This document shows, piece by piece, positions 20,064 to 29,680 of a DNA stretch of 37,846 nucleotides. Source of the DNA: Thecamonas trahens ATCC 50062 (Eukaryota > Apusozoa > Apusomonadida > Apusomonadidae); contig NW_013657671.1 of NCBI RefSeq assembly GCF_000142905.1, positions 74,886 through 112,731 of the forward strand, given 5' to 3'. Within the stretch, counting starts at the first letter, position 1; each line of letters begins with the position of its first letter. Both the position numbers and the translations under genes were made by a program. Under the pieces are notes generated by a model that did no database searches, was not told the DNA's origin, and saw nothing but the letters and a program-made list of their open reading frames with translations.

Positions 20064-21128
20064 ATGGCTGAGGACCGCCTCGCTCGGCTGGAGCACCTGT
20101 TTGCTCACAAGTGGCTCTCCGACGGCGAGTACGCCCTGCTTCGCGCCGCCATGACCAAGTCGCCGCCTGAGGAGCGGCCCGAGGCCACCATGAGCGAGCG
20201 GTACGGAGTGGCTGCTGCAGAGCTGGAGAACGTCTCGTTTGCCCTCAATGACGCCGCAAAGTCCAAGCTCGCCAAGCCAAAGAAGAGCCACCGCGGCCCG
20301 CAGCGCTGCTCGCTCTGCCACAAGCTCCGCAAGCAGCACAAGTGCACCGGCGTTCCCTGTCCGGATGCATCCGTCTGCGGCGTCACGCGCCTGCACAGCT
20401 CGGGCTGCGAGACTGCCGCCGCTCCGGCCGCGCGCTCCAGCCGCCCGTCCAAGCGCTCGACATCGGCGTCGGCGTCGTCGTCGGCGTCAGCGTCGGCGTC
20501 AGCGTCGGTCTCCAAGCCGCCCCCAGCCACGGCAATGGCGTTCAAGGCCCTGCCGGCCACAGAAGCTCTGCCGTCCGTCAATCCGCTTCCACCTGTGAAG
20601 GCTCTGCCGTCGCCCAGGGACCTACCGCCGACGCCGGCCGCGCAGCCGGACATTGTGTTCCAGCTGGCGGCGTATGGCATCGACCTCGACGACACCACCG
20701 CCGCCCTCGAGCTCCCCTCCCCACAGCTGGCCGCCAAGTCGGCTTTCTGCTCCTTCCCCGCGCTCTCATCGCTCTCGAGCGACCTCCTCGATCTTGAGCC
20801 CAAGAGCGTGTCCATTGCAGCGCCGGCACCGGCCGCGCGCGCTCTCAAGCCCGACCTCGACCTCTCCGAGCGCATGTCGGCCATCGAGGCGACAGTCACT
20901 CAGTTTGCTTCGCAAATCGTCGTCCCCTGCCCGGTCGTCCATGCTGGCAACCACGCCGTCGCCACCTCGGCCCTTGCCGTCGACAACTCGCTCTTTGTCG
21001 CCCTCGACTCGGGTGAGGTCGTCTCCATCTTTGTCGTCAACTTTGTGCCGGGCCCGGCCGCTGACGCCAACGCCAAGGTTGTCCACACCTACAGGAACTG
21101 GGTCTTTGACCTGCGCCGCGCCGTCTAG
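20064..21128 (+). CDS. Small Cys/His-rich protein with SHOCT-like N-terminus, function unknown
   Basis: The protein has 354 residues and its ATG is in a good ACCATGG context. Residues 5-33 (LARLEHLFAHKWLSDGEYAL and on) resemble the short two-helix SHOCT module. Residues 79-115 carry a compact Cys/His cluster: C82-x2-C85, C94, C99, C105 and C115, plus H86, H92 and H111. The spacing would suit one or two zinc ions, with a basic KLRKQHKC segment. A Ser-Ala tract (about 132-150) from TCGGCG hexamers follows, then a Pro-rich linker. The C-terminal 90 residues are beta-rich (SLFVALDSGEVVSIFVVNFV). I do not recognise the full protein. A nucleic-acid or protein adaptor role is only inference. Confidence 0.72.
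   Translation: MAEDRLARLEHLFAHKWLSDGEYALLRAAMTKSPPEERPEATMSERYGVAAAELENVSFALNDAAKSKLAKPKKSHRGPQRCSLCHKLRKQHKCTGVPCPDASVCGVTRLHSSGCETAAAPAARSSRPSKRSTSASASSSASASASASVSKPPPATAMAFKALPATEALPSVNPLPPVKALPSPRDLPPTPAAQPDIVFQLAAYGIDLDDTTAALELPSPQLAAKSAFCSFPALSSLSSDLLDLEPKSVSIAAPAPAARALKPDLDLSERMSAIEATVTQFASQIVVPCPVVHAGNHAVATSALAVDNSLFVALDSGEVVSIFVVNFVPGPAADANAKVVHTYRNWVFDLRRAV
20463..20510 (+). repeat. In-frame TCGGCG repeat coding Ser-Ala
   Basis: Degenerate TCGGCG/TCAGCG hexamers encode a Ser-Ala tract in the Cys-rich protein. Confidence 0.8.
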
Positions 21129-22052
21129 CGCATGCTTGCGTTGTCTGCCCCATAAATGCCCCCCTCCCCTAACCATCACCTGCTTGCCAGCCACCACCTC
21201 CTCGTCCTCGCCTGTACCGTCCTCCCCTGCCTGTTGGCCCGCTCTGACCTGCTCAATCTGCGCCATGATCTTTCCTCTACACCTTGACGCAACCTCCGCA
21301 TCCCTGTCCTCATCATCGCGCATGTACTCAGACGCTCGACAACATGCCTTTTGTTGACGTTTTGGGCCGTTCGCCATTGACCAGCCAGCCAACAGGGCGA
21401 ACGAGCAGTTTGAAAAGTGGATGACGGAACGACAGTCGAAAAGCCCATCGGTGACGACGTCGTGGAACGGGTCATTCCCCTCTTGTTTTCCGACCACAAC
21501 CATGTCCAGTACGTGAAGCCATGCCTTCCTCACCAACACTAGCATTACCTCTGTCCCTTTCACTTCCTGCATCTCCTCCTACCCCCCCCCCCCCCCCCTC
21601 CCTCCCCCTACGCTTCCCTATCTCTCCCTCCCCTCGACTGGATCGTCCCTTCCGTTTCGCTGAAAAACGTGCCCCGACCGCACCTTCATTCGCCACTTGG
21701 CCGCACACGCGCATGCGGCGAATTGGCACCTCGGTGTTCATGGCCCCCTTCCCCCCCCCCCCTCCACCGTCCCTCTTGCCACCGCGGCCGGGCACATCAT
21801 CCCCCCCCCCCCACAACAACAAACACACCGGACTGCCTCTTCTCCCCTTCCCAAACGCCTCGAGGCTGCCGGCACCGCCTCATGCTGCCACATTAGTGAC
21901 GTGCAAAAAAGGGTCGTGAATGCGGCCAAGACCATCGACGAATCGCCACCTCCACCACCGCCGCCGCTATTATTGCCGCCACCCACCTCTGCCATTGAGG
22001 CACTTTCTCTAGCCACCCCTCCCATCACACACACACTCACGCACGCCTGGTA
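21129..22052. other. Long intergenic region, pyrimidine-rich, with coding-like patch
   Basis: This lies between the Cys-rich gene and the vWA gene. The strand is strongly C/T-rich with C runs at 21582-21598 and shorter ones near 21746-21764 and 21803-21812. A patch at about 21344-21515 reads like coding sequence in pieces of different phase (for example DDVVERVIPLLFSDHNHVQ) but no intact gene can be built. The remainder shows nothing I can name. Confidence 0.5.
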
Positions 22053-24044
22053 ATGTCGGTGGCAGAAGCGGATTATTCGGTTATGCTTGTTGTGGCCCTC
22101 AGCCTCGCTGTCGCTCTCAGCCCTCTCGTCGACGCCCAGTGCACCGGCAGCCGCGCGCTTCGTGACCCTTCGGGCTGTCCCGACTACACCTGCAAGGTCA
22201 AGGGCTGCGCCTTTAGTTCAGCCGCTACTGGTGCCACCGACTGCGTGTACGCGAACAAGCCGTGCAACATCTGCAACCCGAACGCAGGCAAGAAGGCCGA
22301 CTTTATGTTCATTGTCGATACCTCGGGCTCGATGCGAAACGAGATCGAGGGCGTTCGCAGCGGACTCAGTAACTTTGTCAACTACGCCAACACGCTAGGC
22401 GTCGACTCTCGCTTTGGGGTCATCATGTACGGCTCAAGCCTCGGCAACCACCAGCACTACATCCAGCCGCTGACCTCGAACGTGCAAGACGTGCTTGATG
22501 CACTCCAGTTCCTCGCCGACAACGTCGGCGGTGGCTGGGAGCCGTTCCTGGAGGGCATGCGCATCGCCATGAACACTGCGCCGGACCTCACCAAGTACCT
22601 CAACACCATGCCCACCCCCGCCAACAAGGTCCTCTCCACCGCACCGGTCCAGTGGCGGGCAGACGCCACCAAGAACCTCATCGTTCTCACCGATGAGGAC
22701 TCGGACCGGCCGTATGAAACTCCGAATCGCTACAACAGCATGCCCAGTACCGACGCATCGTGCTCCACCTCTGGTGCGAATGACGGCTTTACCGCGAGCG
22801 GCTTCCCTCTCGAGCGCGACGCCGTCGTCGCCGACGCCATTGCCAACGACTTCCGCACCTACTTTATGGTTCAGCCGGGCGCAACCTGTACCGACTACCA
22901 GTCTGGCGTGATTGGTGCGCAGGTCCAGTGGGACGACTTCAGCCACTTCTCCGCCGACCTCACCCTCCAGGAGTACCGCAAACTCGCAGCGCCTCTCCAG
23001 AACTCGTTCCAGGCCCAGATGCTGCGCGCCGGCAAGATCTCGCGCGTCTACAACGTGCTCGACGTTGACGAGCCCTCGTTTGTGAACAACTTCTTCACCT
23101 CACTCCTCGACGACACCACCCTGTGCGACAAGTGCAAGTCGTCGGTCTGCGTCGACGACACCTGTGTCGACGCCGACCTCTGCGTCGACAACGATCCGTG
23201 CACGACCGACACGTGCGACGCCACGGGCGCCGACGCCCGCTGCATCTTCACCCCGATCAGCTGCGGCTCCAAGCCCGGCGACCCGTGCACCAACCTGCTT
23301 TGTGATCCGGCGACCGGCTCGTGCAGCATCGAGGTGCCGTTTGTGTGCAACGAGGTGCCGTCGGACGTGTGCTTCGAGTACCAGTGCCAGGCCAACTCGG
23401 CCGATCCGCCTCAGCCCGAGTGCGTCGTCGTCGACCGTGTCTGCCAGGTCCAGTCCGACCCGACCAACGAGTGCCTCGAGGCGACGTGCCACAAGCGCGT
23501 CGGATGCATCGAGGGCCCGACGGCCAACAAGACCAAGACGCAGTGCTTCAAGCCCGAGGGCTGCGATCCTCCGTGCGGCCCCAACGGCGGGTGCTCGCTC
23601 GAGGGCTCGTGCGTCTGCACCGACGGGTGGTCCGGCCCGCAGTGCTACATTCCGCCGTGCAACGCAACGTGCGGCGGCAATGGGACGTGTGTTGTCCGCA
23701 TCGACGCGGACTGCGACGTGTCCGGCCTGCCCAACAAGGACATTCCTGGCGAGTGCTTTGTGTCGCGGTGCCAGTGCAACCCCGGGTACGTCCCGCCGTT
23801 CTGCACGCTCCCGGCTCGCGCTCCGGCCCCTCAGATTCTCAACGAGACGACGATTGCCATCGGCGCCACCGTCGCCGTTCTAGCCATTGTCGCTGCCATT
23901 GTCCTCGCTTTTATTCTCTGGCGAGTCAAGAAGCTGGCCAACGAGGTCGCCGAGCTCGACGCCTTTGCCAACGCCGAGTCCATCGGGGACAACCCGCTGT
24001 ACTCGGAGGCCAACGGCTGGAAGGCGAACGCCATCCACGAGTAA
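22053..24044 (+). CDS. Single-pass surface protein: vWA, CTDC-type Cys repeats, EGF-like, NPLY tail
   Basis: The protein has 663 residues from the ATG at 22053; the in-frame ATG at 22083 gives a more usual signal peptide. The signal sequence ends near residue 28. A Cys-rich segment (30-76) precedes a von Willebrand A domain at about 83-275 with the MIDAS motif DTSGS (89-93) and a later LTDED. Residues 358-505 carry Cys repeats of the Dictyostelium CTDC type (DPCTTDTCDATG, TNLLCDPATGSC). Two EGF-like modules follow (504-531 and 536-584). One membrane helix is at about 600-623. A short cytoplasmic tail contains NPLY at 647-650, a motif known from integrin beta tails. A cell-surface adhesion receptor is the likely role. 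It is not a canonical integrin beta chain. Confidence 0.85.
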   Translation: MSVAEADYSVMLVVALSLAVALSPLVDAQCTGSRALRDPSGCPDYTCKVKGCAFSSAATGATDCVYANKPCNICNPNAGKKADFMFIVDTSGSMRNEIEGVRSGLSNFVNYANTLGVDSRFGVIMYGSSLGNHQHYIQPLTSNVQDVLDALQFLADNVGGGWEPFLEGMRIAMNTAPDLTKYLNTMPTPANKVLSTAPVQWRADATKNLIVLTDEDSDRPYETPNRYNSMPSTDASCSTSGANDGFTASGFPLERDAVVADAIANDFRTYFMVQPGATCTDYQSGVIGAQVQWDDFSHFSADLTLQEYRKLAAPLQNSFQAQMLRAGKISRVYNVLDVDEPSFVNNFFTSLLDDTTLCDKCKSSVCVDDTCVDADLCVDNDPCTTDTCDATGADARCIFTPISCGSKPGDPCTNLLCDPATGSCSIEVPFVCNEVPSDVCFEYQCQANSADPPQPECVVVDRVCQVQSDPTNECLEATCHKRVGCIEGPTANKTKTQCFKPEGCDPPCGPNGGCSLEGSCVCTDGWSGPQCYIPPCNATCGGNGTCVVRIDADCDVSGLPNKDIPGECFVSRCQCNPGYVPPFCTLPARAPAPQILNETTIAIGATVAVLAIVAAIVLAFILWRVKKLANEVAELDAFANAESIGDNPLYSEANGWKANAIHE

Positions 24045-24227
24045 CTGCTTCTGTTCCTTGCTCTCTAGCGCGGGGACCCGTCCGGCCAAACGTCATCCCC
24101 CTTTCCCCCATTTTGCCCCAACAAAAAGCCACCCAACCCACTACCCCAGACTTCTGCGTATGTTCCGTGTTTGATGTTAGGGGGGTTTGTTTGTGCAAGG
24201 CGACCCAGCTGACGCGAGCGCGTTTTC

Positions 24228-27200
24228 TCACTTTTGGAGAATAATCTTCTCCTTGACCAGGTCAGCCAGCTCCTGGAGGCCGGACTGGCGGGTCTTGTTT
24301 GCGCGGCCGAGGATGACCCAATCGCCTGACGCAGCGTCCTTGTACAGCTCGGCCACGATGAGGCCGTTGAACTTGTCGCGGTCGCCCTCAGGCAGGGTGA
24401 GGTCCATGCGCATGAGCTCGTGCGGGGCGTCGGCGCCGCGCGAGACGTCCGACATGCGGACAAAGCACGAGTCGACCTTGTCGAAGGTCCCGTCGTAGGC
24501 CGAGACAACAAAGACGCACCGCGCCCACTTCTTGGGCATGGCCGCAAGGTTGAACACAATCCGCTCGTCCTCCTCGTGCTCCGACGCACCGGCGCGCTCG
24601 TCACCCGAGTGCACGATCACGGTCGCCTTGCCGCTCTCGTCGACAGGCACCGACTCACGCGCCTCCTCCGGCACCGACTCGACCTTGATCTTACCCTCGA
24701 TGTTGTTGTGGTAGACGGCCTGCACCAGCTTGCCCTTCTTGTCAAAGACAAGGACCGACGCGTCAAGGTCGACTGCCGAGTCTGGCGCCTCCCATCCAAG
24801 GCCAAACACGACCTTGTTTGCGCCGGCCACAGAGAGCCAGTCACCGGGCGTCATGTGGACCGAGTCCGGCATCGGCGGCTCGCCCTTGACGTGCGACGAG
24901 AGGAGCGGGAGCACAGCCTGCTGGTCGACGCCCGACGCCGTGACGCCGGCAGCCTCCAGCACCCACTTGCCCTCGGGCGATCGCGACAGCAGGCAGACAG
25001 CCACCGCCGAGTAGTCGTTGCCCTCGCGGAGCTTGAGCTTGAACTTGCTCAGCTCAAGCCCGTCGTCGGGCGAGCCGGGCTCGCCGTTGGCAATCAGCCG
25101 CGCGTACATCGACTTGATGAGCCCAAACGAGGCCCGCCCGTACGCAGAGAGTACAAAGACCAGCGAGGCGACATCCTCCGGCACCGCGGCCAGATTGATC
25201 GCCACGTCCTCGTCATCGCCGTCACCCTCACCCGTCTGGTTGTCGCCGCCGTGCACGACCGCACCGCCGGCGCCCGTCGGCGTGTCGTACCCGACCGTCT
25301 CCAGGTGCTCGCCCTCGGCATTGAACACCATGCAGTGCAGGTCAAGGTCGACGGCCTCGCCCGAGCGCGAGACCCAGCCGACGCCGAGCGTCACGTTGTC
25401 GGTCCCTCAAACTCGAGGCAGTCGCCCTTGCGGAGCTTGAGCGACTGCGGCTTGCCTACGTTGGCGTCGAGCGCGCCGACCACCGCGTCGTGCTCGGTCG
25501 CGCTCGCAGGCTGCCCGAGTGCCTTGATCTTCCACCCCGCGCCCGACCGGAAGACCGAGCCCATGACCGTCGCCGTGTGGTCGCCGGCCCCGTCGTGCTC
25601 AATGAGCGCAAACGGCGGCGCGCCCGACTCGCCCTCGTCCGACAGCGCCATAAAGCATGACTTGATGTTCTTGAACGAGATTTGGTACGCCGTGATGACA
25701 AAGACCATGGCCTGCACAGACGGCGAGACCTTGGTCAGGTCCACCACAATCGACTCGTTCTCGCCCTCAGACTTGCCGTTCGGGTCGTCGCCAGAGTGCA
25801 CCAGCGCCCCGTCAGCAGACTCCTTGTTCTTGTAGTCAACAACGCCCACGAGCTTGCCCTGCTCCGAGAGGAGGAGCGCCACAAGGTCGAGGTCTGCGCC
25901 CTTCTTCAGCAGGCCGAGCAGCTTCTTGCCCGCGTTCCAGCCCACGCCCACGCGGAGGAGGTCGGCCGCGTTGATGGCCGCAACCTGGCCCGCCGCAAGC
26001 TCGGTCGTCCGCCGCGCCGCAGCCTCCAGCGCAGCCTGCTCGGCCACAAACTTCTTGACAAGCTCCTTCTGCTTGGCCGCCGTCGCCGGCCGGTTGATGG
26101 CGTTGGCAATCCAGTTGCCGGCGTCGCCTGACTCGCGCGTAAACCAGAGGAAGACAAACCCGTTGTGCGTTCCGTCCATCGTCGCGGCCTGCGTCCGGAA
26201 CAGAAGCGGGCCCGAGCCCGACTCGCCCTCGGACACCGCCACGCTCCCGGTCCCAGCACCAGTCATCGAGCTCTTCTTGGCAAACTTGGTCGTCGCCACC
26301 ACAAGCACCTGCGTGACCTTGGGTGGGAGCGCCGCAAAGTCGACCATGACCGACGCGTTGGCCGCCGCCGACGGGTCCGTTGACTTGAGATCCGTCGACA
26401 CCACAATCGACCCGTCCTTGGCCGCAGTCTTGTCGTGGTCGATCTTCTTGTCGATCGAGCCCTTGGCGTCAAGGGTGTAGCAGCCCGGCGCGAGCGCCTC
26501 GGGCGCCGTCGCCTCGGGCCACGAGAACCCAATCGTCACCTTCTGCGGCGCGAGCATCCGCGCCACGCCGTCGGTCTCGAGAGTAAGGACCTGCGACTCG
26601 ACGTCGGCAAGGAATGCCTCGACCGCACCGGCGAGCTCGGCCTCGGAGCCCAGTGCCTGTGTCTGCGCGCCGAGCGCCGAGACAGACCACGACCCGGCGT
26701 GCGCCGAGTCGCGCGCCATCTTCAGCAGCAGCACGCCCTGGTGGCTCCCCGACGACGACGTCGAGTAGCGGCCCATCTCCTGCACAATACCGCCCTCCAC
26801 GTCCGAGATGCGGGCGCGGACAGAGTCGACCTGCGAGAAGCCGTGTGCGTCAAAGTGCGCCACGCCAAACACAATCGAGTGCACGCTTGCGTCAACCTCG
26901 GGGAACTTGACGTAGTGTCCGGCTGCGTCGTTCTGGTCGTACGGCGACTCGCCGTGGAAGACCACAGCCCCGTCGGCAGACGCCGGCGCCGTCTCGGACA
27001 CCACCGCCGTCACCGCGCCCGCTGCGTCGACAAGCGCCGCAAACGGGAAGAGGTGGAAGCCAATGTCGGCCATCGACTGCGTCAGCGCCGCAGACGTGTT
27101 CCACGTCATGCCCACAAACGTCTCAGACGGCGGCGCGAGCGAGCCAATGTCACCCGGCGCAAGCTCCACGCCGATCTTCTCGCGCTGCAGCGACGACGCC

Positions 27201-29368
27201 ACGTCGGCGTTGCGGAGCGCAGCAACCGGCTTGGCAATGACAGTGAACGACCACCGTGGCGAGTTGGGCACGCGCGCAAGCGTCGCCACCATCAGCGCCT
27301 TTTCGGTCGTGTTGAGGTTCATGTCGTGGCGAGCAATCTCGTACGGCTCGTCGCCGCCGTCGTCCACAAGCCGCACAAACGCAGACTTGGCGTCCGACAG
27401 CGCGCCGCCGTAGTTGGCCACCACAAACAGAATCGACTCGACATCAATGCCCACACCAGGCAGGTTGACGCTCACAACCTCGTCGTCACCGTCGCGCGAG
27501 CCGGTCTTGTCGTCGCCAGAGTGCGTCACCTTGCCGTCGGACGAGACCATGTTTGAAAAGTCGACCTCCTCCACAATGAACCCGTCGCCGCTCAGCAGCA
27601 GCGCCTTGAGGTCAAAGTCGGCCTTCTTGCCCTTGGTCTGCCAGCCCATGGCAACCTTGACCGCCCGAGGATCAACCGTTACCGAGTCCTTCACCGCCAG
27701 CGCAATCGCGTCCGGCGCCTTGGCCTTGGCCTTCATCTTGTCCTTGAGTGCCTTGGCAAGCGTCTTCGAGTCCTTCACCTCGCGCTCCACAATCGGCTCG
27801 CCCGCCGCGCCAAACGCCCATCCGCCCGACGAGTGCCGCGCAAGCGTAGCCATCAGCAGCGCGTTGTACTCGCCCGCAGGAGGCCCGTCGAGCGTAAACC
27901 GCGCAAGCTCGCGCGGCGCAGTCGGCGTCGACACGTTGACAAGCCGGATGTAGAACGACTGGACCTTGTTCCAGTTCTTGGCGTCGCCGTATGCCGTGAT
28001 CGGGAACGTGAGCACAGAGATCTTCTCAGACACTTCGTCGAGCGACACAACAATGTGCTCGTCGTCGCCGGAGCCCGTGCCCTGCCGGTTGTCGCCGCCG
28101 TGCTGCACAGACCCGTTCTCAGAGCTGAGGTTCGAGTAGTTGACAAGCTCCACCGCCTTCGGCTTCTTGTCCATCAGCACCGAGTAGAGGTCAAGATCCA
28201 CGTCACCCTCGGTATCCCACCCAACAGCGACCATGACCTTGCTCGGGCCCTCGAAAATGATCGTCGATCCCTGCTCAAGAGCCGCAGGCTTGGGCTTCTT
28301 GTCCGCAACGCTCTTCTCCACAATAGGGAGCAGCGCAGCAATGTCCGCCGTATCGGCAGCCTCGCCGAGCGCCGAGAACTTGAACATCCCGTTCTCGCGG
28401 AAGAGCCGCGCCATCAGCACAACGCGCACACCGTCCTCACCCTTGACCTCGTACGCACCGACTGCCTCCTGGCCCTCGCCGCGCCCGACATGCAGCCGCG
28501 CCGTCAGCTTGCTCACCGACGCAAACGAGGCCGAGCCAAACGCCGCGATGAGGAACACGATCGAGTCGACGCCCTCGGGCAGCGTGTTGACGTTGACGGA
28601 CACCGACTCGTCGTCGCCCTCGCCGGCGCCGCTCCGGTTGTCGCCAGAGTGCACAACAGCTCCGTCCGCCGCGGTCAGGTTCGAGTAATCAACCACTCCC
28701 ATGTTCTTGTCGTTCTCATCGAGAAGCACGGCCTTGAGATCGAGATCAACAGACGTCTCGCTCTCCCATCCTGCTCCGATCGTGAGCTGTACCGCATGCC
28801 AAGCGCCAAACATCTCGACCGTGAGTCTTCCACGTTGAACACACATAGGCAGCCCCAGCCCGCACCAGAACAATCACGTTGGCCACCTTGTAGGTGACGA
28901 GGCGGGGCGACCGGAAAAAAAAATACATGCCACGCAACCGGTCACCCGCAGTCAGCGATCTCCGCCGCATTCGGCCAGGGGTTGAATGTGGCCCGAGGGC
29001 AAGCGCAAGGTGCAGAGCGGCAAACGTGCTGTTAGCGTTATAACAAAATACCCCGTTCCGTGGCGCACACGCTCATGTGTGTGGTGGGCAGTGGCATTCA
29101 TTGTACCCTTTGCTGGGGCGAGGGGGATGTCGGTGGGGGTGGCAAACGAAAGCCGACAGGGAACAAACGTCATTCGAGCCGCAGGTCAAGCTGAGGTAGC
29201 CACTGTGCGGGAGCAAAAGGGGCGGGGGAAGAGGGGGGGGGGGGGGGGGGGGGGGGAGGAGGCTATTCACTGCAGCCGACTGACAATACGTACCCACTCG
29301 TATGAACCAAGTTCGCCAGCAAGAGCGAGGGTCTGCCCACGCTTGATGATAGTCTGAGTGTCGGCCAT
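24228..29368 (-). CDS. Giant protein of eight TerD domains, two exons, one frame break
   Basis: Exon 1 is 29294-29368 (25 codons, starting MADTQTIIKRGQTLALAGEL). The intron is 28787-29293, GTACGT to TACAG, phase 0. Exon 2 is 24228-28786. The joined N-terminus gives the usual TerD opening (KG...LTIGAGW). Exon 2 is read in two frames, 25391-28786 and 24228-25394. The switch needs one more G near 25402-25404, inside a conserved KG...GVGW stretch, so this is one gene of about 1,544 residues. Eight TerD units of about 190 residues start near 28780, 28240, 27660, 27115, 26540, 25960, 25400 and 24810. Units 1, 2, 3, 6 and 7 keep the calcium-site pattern DxDL...HSGD(N/D)..G..(GDDE); unit 6 has GENE in place of GDDE. 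Units 4 and 5 have lost it, and unit 8 has a modified loop. TerD proteins bind calcium and are linked to stress responses in bacteria. Confidence 0.88.
25391..25412 (-). other. One-base frame break in the TerD gene
   Basis: On the coding strand the sequence GAGGGACCGACAACGTGA ends the upstream frame. With one more G (GAG GGG ACC GAC AAC GTG) the seventh TerD unit reads on normally. No GT-AG intron fits. A miscounted G run is the simplest explanation. Confidence 0.75.
28787..29293 (-). other. 507-base intron of the TerD gene
   Basis: The donor is GTACGT right after the Tyr-Glu-Trp codons and the acceptor is TACAG. It includes a 24-base G run on the plus strand (29233-29256). An alternative acceptor at GTCGAG before 28813 would add 9 codons in the same phase but gives a less typical TerD spacing. 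Confidence 0.75.
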
Positions 29369-29680
29369 CACTGATAGAGCTGGAGGCAAGTATGGCCCTT
29401 TTCGACCTTGATCGGCTACGTTGCCGCGGTCTCGACCACTTCCTTTGCAACCAGCCGTATGTTGTTCGTTCGTTTCGTTCCTTATATATTTGTTCGGTGT
29501 GTACTATTTCTCAGCTGCTCTGGCACCGACCAAGACCAGGCCAGGCGGTCCGCCCGGTATCTGCAAGGCCTGCACATTTGTAAGACTCCCGTATTGCACC
29601 GCAGATCGGTCACAAGCGGGCCTTGCCATGGCTATGATCGAGAAATTGGCTCAAGCCGGTTGGAGGCAGCGGGAGTCGGC
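29369..29680. other. Intergenic spacer upstream of the TerD gene
   Basis: This lies between the uroporphyrinogen-III synthase stop and the TerD start. Apart from a TATA-like element at 29481-29490 I see no gene or RNA. Confidence 0.5.
29481..29490 (-). promoter_or_regulatory. TATA-box-like element for the TerD gene
   Basis: On the minus strand the sequence is AATATATAAG, close to the TATAWAAG consensus. It lies about 115 bases before the exon 1 start codon and is an island of A/T in GC-rich DNA. Confidence 0.35.

Noticed and set aside
20766-21572. Minus-strand frame overlapping the Cys-rich gene and its downstream region
   Set aside because: It runs antisense through a well-supported gene. 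The part outside is the complement of pyrimidine-rich 3' sequence and has no recognisable domain.
25391-25412. A small intron instead of a frame break in the TerD gene
   Set aside because: No GT-AG pair of plausible length exists at the junction, and adding one G restores the conserved motif without loss of residues.
24420-28897. Long plus-strand frames rich in Arg and His opposite the TerD gene
   Set aside because: These are antisense shadows of a GC-rich coding region with few stop codons; they have no domain and unusual composition.
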